Origin: Flavobacteriales bacterium
GTDB taxonomy: Bacteria > Bacteroidota > Bacteroidia > Flavobacteriales_F > PHOS-HE28
Length of the DNA stretch: 64,000 nucleotides
NCBI GenBank assembly: GCA_016710015.1
Contig: JADJLR010000006.1
Location: forward strand, 214,873-278,872
Reading direction: 5' to 3'
Both the position numbers and the translations under genes were made by a program. Shown here piece by piece: positions 18,645 through 27,236 of this stretch; position 1 is the first letter of the stretch; every line of letters starts with the position of its first letter. The notes beneath the pieces are model-generated. The model did no database searches. It was given only the letters and a program-made list of their open reading frames with translations, and had not been told where the DNA came from.

Positions 18645-19022
18645 CTACCGCGGAGTGAATACCATCCGCTTCACCGCCAAACGCGGACTGCCGAAGTTGA
18701 GCAGCAATCCCCGCTGGATCCCTGTCGCCTTCAAATAGTTCAGGAGCTGTGATTCTTCCACGCCGCTCAAAGTCTTCAGCGCTTTCAGCTCGACGATCAC
18801 ATCCGCGTAGCAGATGAAGTCCGCACGAAAGAAGGTCGTGAGCCGCTCGCCCTTGTAGTGGATAGGTAGCTCCACCTCCATAGCGAAAGGAATCCCACGC
18901 TTCTTGAATTCGCAGGCCAAGGCATCCTGGTAGACACTCTCCAAGAACCCGGCGCCAAGCTCCGTGTGTACCTCCATCGCAGCACCAATAATGGCATGCG
19001 TATGCTGGTCCCGGTCTTCCAT
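18645..19022 (-). CDS. GxxExxY protein (PD-(D/E)XK-like nuclease fold)
   Basis: 125 residues, normal length. The signature GAGFLESVY (GxxExxY) is at ~residues 23-31. A core of the PD-(D/E)XK type is visible: D in FRADFICYADVIVELKAL followed by ELK, i.e. D-(x)n-E-x-K. The C-terminus SPRLAVKRMVFTPR is typical of the family, whose biological role is not settled. No signal peptide or membrane span. The gene is alone and lies between two large related repeat arrays, which raises the question whether it acts on them. Start ATG at 19022. Confidence 0.88.
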   Translation of the reverse strand: MEDRDQHTHAIIGAAMEVHTELGAGFLESVYQDALACEFKKRGIPFAMEVELPIHYKGERLTTFFRADFICYADVIVELKALKTLSGVEESQLLNYLKATGIQRGLLLNFGSPRLAVKRMVFTPR

Positions 19023-19039
19023 TGAGCAAGTATATCCAC

Positions 19040-19825
19040 AGAAAGGGAAGAACTATCCACAGATGACACAGATTTCGCAGATGAATGCCAATGCTGCAGG
19101 AGAATGATCCGCAGATGTCACCGATGAAATACAAATGCCGCTCAGTGCATTATCTGCATTTATCTGCGTCATCTGTGTCATCTGCGGAAAAAGTTCCTTT
19201 GCGAGCCTGCCTCCGGCAGACAGGCCTGCGAGCCACTATCCACAGAGGAAAAGAAGTAGGATCCACCGATGTCGCAGATGTCACCGATAAAATACAAATG
19301 CCGCTCAGTGCATTATCTGCATTTATCTGCGTCATCTGTGTCATCTGCGGAAAAAGTCTTCGGCTGCCTCCGGCAGACAGGCCTGCGAGCCACTATCCAC
19401 AGAGGAAAAGAAGTAGGATCCACCGATGTCGCAGAGGTCACCGATGAAATACAAATGCCGCTCAGTGCATTATCTGCATTTATCTGCGAAATCTGTGTCA
19501 TCTGCGGAAAAAGTTCCTTTGCGAGCCTGCCTCCGGCAGACAGGCCTGCGAGCCACTATCCACAGAGGAAAAGAAGTAAGATCCACCGATGTCGCAGATG
19601 TCACCGATAAAATACAAATGCCGCTCAGTGCATTATCTGCATTTATCTGCGTCATCTGTGTCATCTGCGGAAAAAGTTCCTTTGCGAGCCTGCCTCCGGC
19701 AGACAGGCCTGCGAGCCACTATCCACAGAGGAAAAGAAGTAGGATCCACCGATGTCGCAGATGTCACCGATAAAATACAAATGCCGCTCAGTGCATTATC
19801 TGCGTAATCTGCGGAAAAACTCTTT
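19040..19825. repeat. Second tandem array, five ~163 bp units
   Basis: The marker AAATACAAATGCCGCTCAG recurs at 19127, 19290, 19447, 19610 and 19773 (steps 163, 157, 163, 163). Each full unit holds CACTATCCACAGAGG, a CCGATGTCGCAGATGTCACCGAT arm, a loop with the marker, and an opposite arm TTATCTGCGTCATCTGTG...CATCTGCGG, so a unit can fold as an imperfect ~30 bp stem. A second small palindrome, GCCTGCCTCCGGCAGACAGG, lies between units. Unit 3 lacks ~6 bp. Open frames inside it are repeat artefacts. Confidence 0.9.
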
Positions 19826-19888
19826 AAGCCGAGCCAGCGAGCCGCATCGATGATCAGTGGATAACCCTCTGCGGTCTACTTTCGCAGC

Positions 19889-19948
19889 ATGGCGCAGAAG
19901 ATCGACATCGAAGTCTCCAAGAACGAAGCGGGAGAAAGGCTCAATTAA
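19889..19948 (+). pseudogene. 5' remnant of a second carboxyltransferase gene copy
   Basis: A 20-codon frame, MAQKIDIEVSKNEAGERLN then TAA, matches the first 13-14 residues of the full gene at 20029 (MAEKIDLEASKNED). The 18 bases up to and over the ATG (CTACTTTCGCAGCATGGC) are also shared. After codon 13 the likeness stops. This is a duplicated or left-over gene start, and it carries the same promoter-like TACTTTCG. Confidence 0.8.
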
Positions 19949-20016
19949 CAAGATACAAGGGGTCAAGAGATCAAGGTGGGGTTTCGGTGACATACGGATC
20001 TTACACAGTTGCCCGC

Positions 20017-20024
20017 TACTTTCG
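20017..20024 (+). promoter_or_regulatory. Promoter-like TACTTTCG
   Basis: TACTTTCG lies 4 bases before the ATG at 20029, near the Bacteroidota -7 pattern TAnnTTTG. If used, the mRNA would be nearly leaderless. The same motif in the same place precedes the gene remnant at 19889. Confidence 0.35.
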
Positions 20025-20028
20025 CAGC

Positions 20029-21669
20029 ATGGCTGAGAAGATCGATCTGGAAGCGTCGAAGAACGAGGATTTCAACAAGCTCGCGGTAAGCGAGCTGAAC
20101 CGGCGTCTTCACAAGATCCACCAAGGCGGCGGCGAGAAACGCATCGCCAAGCAGCACGCTCAAGGCAAGATGACCGCCCGTGAGCGCATCGATGCCTTGC
20201 TCGACCCCAAGAGCCCGCGTATCGAGATCGGTGCCTTCGCTGCGGACGGCATGTACAAGGAGCACGGAGGTGCGCCCTGCGCCGGTACGGTGGTGGTGAT
20301 CGGCTACGTGAGCAAGCGCCAGTGCATCGTGGTGGCCAACGACGCTACCGTGAAGGCCGGGGCCTGGTTTCCTATGACGGGCAAGAAGAATTTGCGCGCA
20401 CAGGAGATCGCGATGGAGAACCGCCTGCCCATCATCTACCTCGTGGACAGCGCCGGTGTTTACCTGCCAATGCAGGACGAGATCTTTCCCGACAAGGAGC
20501 ACTTCGGCCGGATCTTCCGCAACAACGCCGTCATGAGCAGCATGGGCATCTCGCAGATCAGCGCCGTTATGGGCAGCTGCGTGGCGGGCGGCGCCTACCT
20601 GCCCATCATGAGCGATGAGGCCTTGATCGTGGAAGGCACCGGCAGCATCTTCCTCGCGGGCAGCTATTTGGTAAAGGCCGCCATCGGTGAGGACATCGAC
20701 AACGAGACCCTCGGCGGTGCCACCACGCACAGCCAGATCAGCGGCGTAACGGACTACCAGTGCAAGGACGATGCGGAATGCCTCAAGACCATCCGCAGCC
20801 TGATGGACAAGCTCGGCAAGCCCAAGGACGCGGGCTTTAGTCGCGAGAAAGCCGCCAAGCCGAAGGCCGACCCGAAGGAGATCTACGGCATACTGCCCAG
20901 CAGCCGCGCCAAGCCCTACGACATGCGCGACATCATCGCGCGCCTGGTGGACGACAGCGAGTTCACCGAATACAAGGAAGGCTACGGCCAGAGCATCATC
21001 ACCGCCTACGCCCGCATCGACGGCTGGGCCGTAGGCATCGTGGCCAACCAGCGCAAGGTGGTGAAGAGCAAGAAGGGCGAGATGCAGTTCGGCGGCGTCA
21101 TTTACAGCGACAGCGCCGACAAGGCCACGCGCTTCATCGCCAACTGCAACCAGAAGAACATCCCGCTGGTCTTCCTGCAGGACGTCACCGGTTTCATGGT
21201 GGGCAGCCGCAGCGAGCAGGGCGGCATCATCAAGGACGGCGCGAAACTGGTGAACGCCGTAAGCAACAGCGTGGTGCCCAAGTTCACCATCATCATCGGC
21301 AACAGCTACGGCGCCGGCAACTACGCCATGTGCGGCAAGGCCTACGACCCGCGCCTCATCGTGGGCTGGCCCAGCGCCCAAGTGGCCGTGATGGGTGGCG
21401 AACAGGCCAGCAAGGTGATGCTGCAGATCGAGGTGAGCGCGCTGAAAGGCAAGGGCGAAGTGATCACCCCCGAGAAGGAGAAGGAACTGCTCGAACGCAT
21501 CCAGAAGAAGTACGAGGACACTATCAGCCCCTATTACGCGGCAAGCCGCCTTTGGCTGGATGCGGTGATCGATCCGCTGGAGACGCGGACTTGGGTGAGT
21601 TTGGGGATCGAGGCGGCGGCGCAGAGTCCGGCGACGAAGGTGTTTAATATGGGGGTACTTCAAACCTGA
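20029..21669 (+). CDS. Acyl-CoA carboxylase, carboxyltransferase (beta) subunit
   Basis: 546 residues. The two crotonase-fold halves of biotin-dependent carboxyltransferases are present: N-terminal GKMTARERIDALLD and VVANDATVKAGAW, oxyanion-type glycines in GSCVAGGAYLPIMSDEA; C-terminal FLQDVTGFMVG and GNSYGAGNYAMCGKAYDPR. Length and GGATTHSQISGVTDY fit the methylcrotonyl/propionyl-CoA carboxylase beta group, which moves CO2 from biotin to an acyl-CoA; the acyl group cannot be fixed from sequence. No biotin carboxylase is adjacent. Third positions are much richer in GC than in neighbouring genes, so the opposite strand is open across the whole gene. Remnants of another copy flank both ends. 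Confidence 0.9.
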   Translation: MAEKIDLEASKNEDFNKLAVSELNRRLHKIHQGGGEKRIAKQHAQGKMTARERIDALLDPKSPRIEIGAFAADGMYKEHGGAPCAGTVVVIGYVSKRQCIVVANDATVKAGAWFPMTGKKNLRAQEIAMENRLPIIYLVDSAGVYLPMQDEIFPDKEHFGRIFRNNAVMSSMGISQISAVMGSCVAGGAYLPIMSDEALIVEGTGSIFLAGSYLVKAAIGEDIDNETLGGATTHSQISGVTDYQCKDDAECLKTIRSLMDKLGKPKDAGFSREKAAKPKADPKEIYGILPSSRAKPYDMRDIIARLVDDSEFTEYKEGYGQSIITAYARIDGWAVGIVANQRKVVKSKKGEMQFGGVIYSDSADKATRFIANCNQKNIPLVFLQDVTGFMVGSRSEQGGIIKDGAKLVNAVSNSVVPKFTIIIGNSYGAGNYAMCGKAYDPRLIVGWPSAQVAVMGGEQASKVMLQIEVSALKGKGEVITPEKEKELLERIQKKYEDTISPYYAASRLWLDAVIDPLETRTWVSLGIEAAAQSPATKVFNMGVLQT

Positions 21670-21681
21670 TCATCAATTCTA

Positions 21682-22050
21682 ATGCGCGGCCCTATCCTTC
21701 TCTCATTCCTGTTGAACTACGGGGCTATCGCGCAAACGACCTCGTGCCCGTGCGCATTCGAGGTGGAACTGCTGGGTGTAGATACAACACTGGCCATGCG
21801 CACGCTGGGCTACAAGTATTACGGCAATGGCGTGAAGCCACGGCGGATGGAACCACTTTGGTACCCCAATGCGCTTCAAGGGGAGACACCCATGGAGCCC
21901 ACAGCCCAGTGGTTCGCTGAGCACTCAGCTTGCGGTAACGACTTGTATTGCGTGGATAAGGTGACCTACGAGAAGCTAGTCCTCGATACGGATCCGCCTG
22001 GAACGACGTACCAACATGTCCATGTACGAGTGAAGCTGCGCAGGCGCTGA
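21682..22050 (+). CDS. Small secreted protein, unknown
   Basis: 122 residues with a short signal peptide (MRGPILLSFLLNYGAIAQ) and cysteines in TTSCPCAFEVELLG and ACGNDLYCVDK. No recognised domain. It lies between the intact carboxyltransferase stop and the 3' remnant at 22076, so it may have entered with the incoming gene. Confidence 0.55.
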   Translation: MRGPILLSFLLNYGAIAQTTSCPCAFEVELLGVDTTLAMRTLGYKYYGNGVKPRRMEPLWYPNALQGETPMEPTAQWFAEHSACGNDLYCVDKVTYEKLVLDTDPPGTTYQHVHVRVKLRRR

Positions 22051-22075
22051 TAACATGGTCTCTTCAATATTTCCG

Positions 22076-22138
22076 ATCGAAGCGGCAGCGCAGAGCCCGG
22101 CGACGAAGGCGTTTAATATGGGTGTGTTACAGACATGA
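22076..22138 (+). pseudogene. 3' remnant of a second carboxyltransferase gene copy
   Basis: Twenty codons and a TGA read IEAAAQSPATKAFNMGVLQT, one residue different from the end of the intact gene (KVFNMGVLQT, 21607-21669). At base level about one position in six differs, mostly synonymous. It has no body and pairs with the 5' remnant at 19889. Confidence 0.85.
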
Positions 22139-22140
22139 CC

Positions 22141-22674
22141 ATGCGTACCCAAGCTATCGTCCCAGTGCTTAGTGGATTGATGCTCTGTGCATCTTGCACC
22201 TCTCCAATGCCTGCTGGATATTGGAAAGGATTCAAACCAGACCTCATCGCGAAGGACCTAGGTGATCAAGGTGGACATGCAGGCTATCGCGCCATCCTTT
22301 GGACGAGCACCTCTCCGGGAACCTTCACGGCTTCCACGGTGATCCCGTTCGCCGAAGCGAACGATTGGCCTTTCATCGATTCTACCCGCTACGCACCGGA
22401 GGACATGCGGTCATGGTTCTTCCGTGGCTCGGCAGTCTTCCCTCTTGGGTTTGATGGCCTTCATTCTGACACTGAAGAAGTGGATACCCATGGTTGTTTC
22501 CCGCGTTGGTTCGATAGCACTGTCGTTGTGTACAAATTCAAGACGCCATGGATGACCGTGGAGGATGAGATTTGGAATGATGCCTACGGATACGTGATGA
22601 TCTCAGCTGACGGCCAGAGTATGGCTCTCTATCACCTATGGGGCGATAGGGCAAATTTGGTTCTGCCGATCTAG
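22141..22674 (+). CDS. Lipoprotein of unknown function
   Basis: 177 residues from MRTQAIVPVLSGLMLCASC, a lipoprotein signal with lipobox LCASC. The alternative ATG at 22135 overlaps the upstream remnant. The mature part is rich in Trp, Tyr and Phe (MPAGYWKGFKPD, LWTSTSPGTFTAST), without known motifs. Stand-alone. Confidence 0.6.
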   Translation: MRTQAIVPVLSGLMLCASCTSPMPAGYWKGFKPDLIAKDLGDQGGHAGYRAILWTSTSPGTFTASTVIPFAEANDWPFIDSTRYAPEDMRSWFFRGSAVFPLGFDGLHSDTEEVDTHGCFPRWFDSTVVVYKFKTPWMTVEDEIWNDAYGYVMISADGQSMALYHLWGDRANLVLPI

Positions 22675-22809
22675 TGGTTTTGGCGTTCCGACTCGAAGAC
22701 TCGCCGTCGAGCCATTCGTTGCAAGTTCTCGCCGAAGACGGCTCCGGGCTTTTCACTGCTATCCCTAACGCGAAATGCAGAGGCTTCGGTCGCTTACATT
22801 CGTTTCACC

Positions 22810-23714
22810 ATGAAAGGAATGCTCCTTGGGCTCTTAGCGATTCTGGTGTCCTGTAGCGACATCACAGCGCAGGCCTACATCCCACTCTTCGGCGATACAA
22901 CGCGCATGTGGACTTCGAGCATTACCGGCTCTGCCGAGGGCGATTGCCTTGATACTTGGGTGACAACACATTGGATTGGTGGCGACACCATTATCGACGG
23001 TACCGGATACAGGGTGATCCGATCGCGTGAAAGACACTACGTTGAGCCGCTTATCGAATGGTGCCAATCCATGACCGAATACCCCGGCCAGGACACCTAT
23101 GTAAGAGAGGTGGACCATGCGGTATTCGCACGCTCGAACTGGTCGACGGAATCGCTCATCTATGACTTTGACGCCGTGGTCGGCGATACCATACCCTACC
23201 CGATCAATGCTTACGAAAATGGATTCGGATGGCATGCGATCATCGTGCAAGTGGATTCGATCCTCGTCAATGGCACCTACCGCATTCGACAGACCGTGAG
23301 CGATGGCCCCAACGAGGGTGACACCATCCGGGTGATCGAAGGCATTGGCGCAACATCTGCCCCATTCGGGATGCTTTCGCAACAACTTGGACTATCTCAC
23401 TTTGGTCAGCTCGACTGCGTCAGGGAGTCTGGTCAGGTGATCTTCGGAGATTCATGGTGTGAATTGATCACGGGGTTCCATCATCGTACATCCGCCCACT
23501 TGAACCGCCACATCCGAACCCTGCCACGGACAATGTGATCCTCGACGATAGGATATCGAAGCTCGATGTTCTTGACACCTATGGCAGGACCGTACTTCAC
23601 GGGATAGGCCACAAGGCGGATGTTCGTGGATTAAGTACAGGTGCATATTTGGTCCGTGGTTGGGATAGGCAGGGGATCGTTGTCGGATCGTGGACGATCG
23701 TGGTTCAACCCTGA
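22810..23714 (+). pseudogene. T9SS cargo protein with a frameshift before the sorting domain
   Basis: The first frame gives a signal peptide (MKGMLLGLLAILVSC) and a secreted body (LFGDTTRMW...TYVREVDH...DGPNEGDTIRVIEGIG) down to FGDSWCELITG. From the run GGGG at about 23471-23474 the reading moves to another frame that is clearly the rest of the gene: PSSYIRPLEPPHPNPATDN ... LSTGAYLVRGW..., a type A sorting domain, ending at 23714. One missing G in that run would restore the frame. Either a real lesion or a homopolymer error. Confidence 0.7.
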
Positions 23715-24009
23715 CGTTCGCGGGGTCACCGGTTGAACCGGTCCCCTTTCCAATTGGCGGGGTTGTCCCTGATGTAATCGGCAATGCGTTGGTATTCGCC
23801 GTCATCGCGGATCACACGGTCCCAATAATTGCGTTGCCATACAGGCGTGCCGTGGGGCAACAACCCATCGCGGTACGCCATGCGCGTAACCGCGGACCTG
23901 CCCGGCAGGCAGGTTTGTACGCCCGCACGATGCGCCCCAACGAACCAACGGGTACGATGGGCATGGTGCGTTTCGGTGGTGCGCGCCGGGGTCGGCGGGT
24001 GGGCGTAGA

Positions 24010-24027
24010 GGCCGATCATGATCGGCC
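24010..24027. repeat. Palindrome GGCCGATCATGATCGGCC, copy 1
   Basis: A perfect 18 bp palindrome inside the broken RAYT gene. A second copy is 152 bases away. Both sit in a low-complexity stretch that has no counterpart in the usual RAYT protein, so they look inserted. Confidence 0.8.
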
Positions 24028-24161
24028 CGCATTTGTGCGGCGGGGGCGTCGGCCAAATCACCGCCATTCGTTTCGTTGTCCATTGCGGTGCCATGGTCCG
24101 GCGATGCATCGGGCGGGACGGTCCCATCGTTCGCCATCGTATCGGGTCGTGTTGGTGGATC

Positions 24162-24181
24162 GGGCCGATCATGATCGGCCC
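24162..24181. repeat. Palindrome GGGCCGATCATGATCGGCCC, copy 2
   Basis: A perfect 20 bp palindrome, the longer form of the one at 24010. Read in the RAYT frame it gives GADHDRP. Confidence 0.8.
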
Positions 24182-24573
24182 CTACGTCGTTCCCACCCGA
24201 CACGCCGTCCATCGAACGGCCACGCGCGTCCACCAACCGTTCCCGTATCACCACGATCCCATGCACATGGTTCGGCATCACCACGAATTCCCCGACATCC
24301 ACATGCGGCATGTGTTCCGGTATCGCATCCCAACACCGTTGCGCCAATTCGCCGATCGGTGAACGGTGCATCACACCATCCACAATGTGTCCGAACCAAT
24401 GACGGCGGTCATCGGTGCAAATGGTCAGGTAATACGCGCCAACATTGGCGTAATCGTATCCCTGCCATCGATGCGTGTCGCGTTTCGGCAGATCGGCCAT
24501 ATCATCACGAATATCGGGATCACGGATCGATCATCTCATGAACCTCCACCCCCGCCCCGTGTACCGCAGGTAC

Positions 24574-24996
24574 ATGCACAACACGCGCCCCGCCCTCCAC
24601 CTCCTCTTCCTCCTGCCATTCTTCGCTCAAGCGCAGGACCCTGTAGCGCCACCCCAGACCGATCACTGGTTCCACGGCCCGGCCTACTTCGAGAACGCCC
24701 AGGACAGCGCGGCCTTCATGCAGTTCCGTTACGGGCTCGCGGCCGATGCCACCTTGCCCACTGACACCACGACCCAATACCGCATGCTATGGCGCGAGAA
24801 CCAGCACGGCGGCATGACGCTATTGAGCCGTGGCGATAGCAGCTTGATAAAGGCACCCGTGCACCGAGGCTTCAGCGTGTACAGCGAAACGAGTATTCCC
24901 TTCCGCACGGCGGATGGCAGGCGGGTTTTGGTCCTTACACATGAGGTGCCTTGCGGGCTGATCTGCCGCACGACGTGGTATTACGTGGAGGAATGA
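24574..24996 (+). CDS. Small secreted protein, unknown
   Basis: 140 residues starting at the ATG at 24574, chosen because it puts a signal peptide (ALHLLFLLPFFAQAQ) at the N-terminus; earlier in-frame starts do not. The mature part includes DHWFHGPAYFENAQDSAAF and ends VPCGLICRTTWYYVEE. No family recognised. Confidence 0.6.
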   Translation: MHNTRPALHLLFLLPFFAQAQDPVAPPQTDHWFHGPAYFENAQDSAAFMQFRYGLAADATLPTDTTTQYRMLWRENQHGGMTLLSRGDSSLIKAPVHRGFSVYSETSIPFRTADGRRVLVLTHEVPCGLICRTTWYYVEE

Positions 24997-25014
24997 GGGT
25001 GACGTAAACGCCGA

Positions 25015-25361
25015 TCACTCCACCCCGCTGGCCAGGATCTTCTTCAACTGCTCTAACAATGGCGGTAGATAGTCGGACACTACACGCCAGATGATGTCGT
25101 CGCGGATCTGGTCATAGTCGTGTACGATGCGGTGCCGCGTGCAGATGATCTTGCCCCACTCGACCTCGGTGTTCGCTTGAACCGTGCGCTCGCTGATATG
25201 TGAGGCAGCTCGCCGAGGATCTGGATGTTGTAGATCACCGCATCACGCGTCTGCTGGTTCGCTTTGAACGCGGCTTCGTCCATGCCTTCGGTGTATCGCA
25301 ACACTTTCTCTGTCGACTGGAGCATGTCGATGAGCAATGGCTTGTCGAAGCGCTTAGACAT
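25015..25361 (-). pseudogene. hepT: HepT-like HEPN toxin, frameshifted
   Basis: The start frame reads MSKRFDKPLLIDMLQSTEKV ... DAVIYNIQILGE and is lost near 25208. Inserting one base there gives the rest of a DUF86/HepT protein: ASHISERTVQ ... CTRHRIVHDYDQIRDDIIWR ... LKKILASGVE, ending at 25015. The HEPN RNase motif R-x4-H is seen in RHRIVHDY. Its partner MntA overlaps upstream by 8 bases. As written, toxin activity would be lost while the antitoxin stays intact. Confidence 0.8.
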
Positions 25362-25644
25362 ACTTCAGGTCCGGCGTGATGTAGGGCATGTAGTGCGGCT
25401 TGATACCGCCAACGGTGGCCAGATCCACCTTGCGCTGCAGGATGGCTTCCAATTCATCCGCCAGATCCATGAACTCCATTCCGATGGGCCGTTCGAAATC
25501 CACCAGAAGGTCCACATCGCTATCCGGCCGGAAATCATCGCGCGTGGCCGATCCGAACACGGCCATGCTCTTCAGCCCGTACTTGGCGAAGAGTCGCGCG
25601 CGTTCGCCGCGAAGGACTGAGAGGATGTCTGCGAGCGTTCCCAC
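25354..25644 (-). CDS. mntA: MntA-type nucleotidyltransferase antitoxin
   Basis: 96 residues, usual length. The minimal nucleotidyltransferase motif GSATRDDFRPDSDVDLLVDF (GS-x10-DxD) is at ~31-50. In HepT/MntA systems this enzyme transfers AMP to the HEPN toxin near its RNase site and neutralises it. It precedes and overlaps the toxin gene by 8 bases, the standard order. The remainder (FMDLADELEAILQRKVDLAT) is typical. Confidence 0.9.
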   Translation of the reverse strand: MGTLADILSVLRGERARLFAKYGLKSMAVFGSATRDDFRPDSDVDLLVDFERPIGMEFMDLADELEAILQRKVDLATVGGIKPHYMPYITPDLKYV

Positions 25645-25843
25645 CTTCGGTCGTCGAAGCCATCTTTGGCGAAGGCTACGGCTCTACAAATATCGGTGCT
25701 ATACGCCAACCAATTTGGGCGTAGTGCAAGTTCATCTTCCGTGCAATACGAGGACGCTTACGCATGGGGTATAAGGATCGTAGGACAACGATGCGAGCTT
25801 TTGCGCTGCCAACTTCATGAAAGGGCCACGATCTTCTGTCCCC

Positions 25844-26965
25844 TCATCGCATCAACAAACCCACCATCTGATCGATCACCGCTTTCTGCGTGGCACGGTG
25901 GCCGCGTTCCAGCACGGCGATGCTCACTGTCGTGTTCAGATCCGGCAGGTACAACGCCTTGGTGCCCCAGAAACCGCCGTGCCCGACGGCCGATAGACCG
26001 CGGACGGTTTCCGTTGAGATGCCCAAATGATAATCGCTCGGCAGGCTGTCCTGCGTGACCACTGTGGTATGGATGGCTGCAAGCGTCGTGCTGTCCTTGA
26101 CCACCTTCCCTGTGAAAAGGTCCTGGTTGAAGCGGGCCAGGTCGCTGGCCGTGCAGGCGATGCCTCCGCCGCCATACAGGTCCACGGATATGTCTATCCC
26201 GTAGCTGTCCCAACCGCGGTCATCCCAGTAGTGGTGTACCAGCGGCAACGTTCCGGCAGGCATGGGTTCCAAGGTGGGCATCCAAGTGTGGCTGTAGCCC
26301 ATGGCATCGTAGCACAGCAGTTCGCGCATCGCCTGGGTGAAGGGCTTGCCGGTGCGACCCTCGATCACTTCGGTGAGCAATAGGTAGTTCGCATCGGTAT
26401 AGGCGTAGTGCGCGCCGGGTTCGGCCAGTTTGGTGCCTACCGCTACGGTTCGCTCGAGTTGTTCATCGCGGGTCCAGCGGTGCAAGGGGTGCGCTGCGAT
26501 GCTATCGATGTAGCCGTAGCCCGTGTAGCTGTCCATGCCGCTGGTGTGCGAGAGCAAGTGCGTAAGGGTGATGGCCTGCAGGTCATAGCCATCGCTGGTG
26601 AACAAGGCGCGTGACTTTTCGGTGATCAGTGGACCGACGGGATCGTTCAGGTTCAGGTGGTGCTCCTCCACCAAGCGCAGGATCGTGGCTGAGACATAGG
26701 TCTTGATGTTGCTCGCGATCAGGAACGGTGCCTTCGGCTGCAATGCCGCACCGCCTTTCTCGGATCGTCCGCTGACACCGGTCCAGGAGATGCTGCGGTC
26801 CGGCGCTTCCAAATGCACGAGCAGACCGACCATCGTGGTATCCGTGAGATAGATGGAATCCAGCACCGCTTGCGCCCGTTGCTTGAACGATTGGGCACTG
26901 GTGCTTGCGGCCATGCACGTGATGACCAAGGGCAGTGCGGAACGAAGGAGCCGAATGTGCGTCAT
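25844..26965 (-). CDS. Secreted serine hydrolase, beta-lactamase class C/PBP-like
   Basis: 373 residues from the ATG at 26965, giving signal peptide LLRSALPLVITCMAASTSAQ. The SxxK nucleophile motif is SNIK in FLIASNIKTYVSATILRL (~85); the second motif is YTDANYLL (~180); a His-Gly motif is in AVGHGGFWGTK near the end. These place it in the PF00144 serine hydrolase family (D-aminopeptidases, esterases, class C beta-lactamases). Substrate unknown. A truncated second copy is at 34461. An internal frame shadow matches the same region. Confidence 0.85.
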   Translation of the reverse strand: MTHIRLLRSALPLVITCMAASTSAQSFKQRAQAVLDSIYLTDTTMVGLLVHLEAPDRSISWTGVSGRSEKGGAALQPKAPFLIASNIKTYVSATILRLVEEHHLNLNDPVGPLITEKSRALFTSDGYDLQAITLTHLLSHTSGMDSYTGYGYIDSIAAHPLHRWTRDEQLERTVAVGTKLAEPGAHYAYTDANYLLLTEVIEGRTGKPFTQAMRELLCYDAMGYSHTWMPTLEPMPAGTLPLVHHYWDDRGWDSYGIDISVDLYGGGGIACTASDLARFNQDLFTGKVVKDSTTLAAIHTTVVTQDSLPSDYHLGISTETVRGLSAVGHGGFWGTKALYLPDLNTTVSIAVLERGHRATQKAVIDQMVGLLMR

Positions 26966-27236
26966 GGCGGATCGAGGTGTCTTGGACATGTTCGATGTGG
27001 GCAATGTGGGCAATGTACAGCACCGCTTGATGTCGATGCCAGTAGTACCGTGACCTCCATCAAGTCGATCCTTCGCGTTCCAACCATCGCGTCGAAGCGC
27101 ACATCCGAACGCGGGCGACCTCTAGGCAAGGGAGGCCACCAGCGAAGCATGATGGTACTGCGACCCATGTTCACCCCGAATATGAACATTCGATCTTGCT
27201 AACTTTCCGATCCCGGTGGAACCAATACATAGGACC

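Larger units (their letters stand above)
23726..24500 (-). pseudogene. REP-associated tyrosine transposase (RAYT, HUH), broken
   Basis: The N-terminal part is intact in one frame: HRWQGYDYANVGAYYLTICT ... VDVGEFVVMPNHVHGIVV, with the HUH pair in NHVHG. The expected middle (VGSLGRIVRAYK) is in a second frame and the C-terminal tyrosine region (TPVWQRNYWDRVIRD...QRIADYIRDNPANW) in a third, so at least two frame changes exist. The change after RAYK coincides with a palindrome CCTGCCTGCCGGGCAGG. Palindromes at 24010 and 24162 lie inside the gene and are translated as ADHDRP. RAYTs move or maintain REP-type palindromes; this one is probably inactive. Confidence 0.8.

Noticed and set aside
19085..19807. 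Several 60-120 codon frames on both strands
   Set aside because: They run through the tandem repeat units and repeat the same peptide (KYKCRSVHYLHLSAS), an artefact of the array.
17588..19825. Calling the arrays the replication origin
   Set aside because: Many near-DnaA boxes are present, but there is no AT-rich unwinding region, no dnaA or dnaN or other origin-type gene neighbour in the window, and the words are part of a repeat. Kept only as a question.
19963..21663. 566-codon open frame on the minus strand
   Set aside because: It is the mirror of the carboxyltransferase gene, open only because that gene has very high GC at third positions. Its translation is rich in His, Ala, Leu and Val without domain pattern.
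26966..27236. Short direct repeats (GATGTGGGCAATGTGGGCAATG)
   Set aside because: Only two short units upstream of the hydrolase; no wider pattern.
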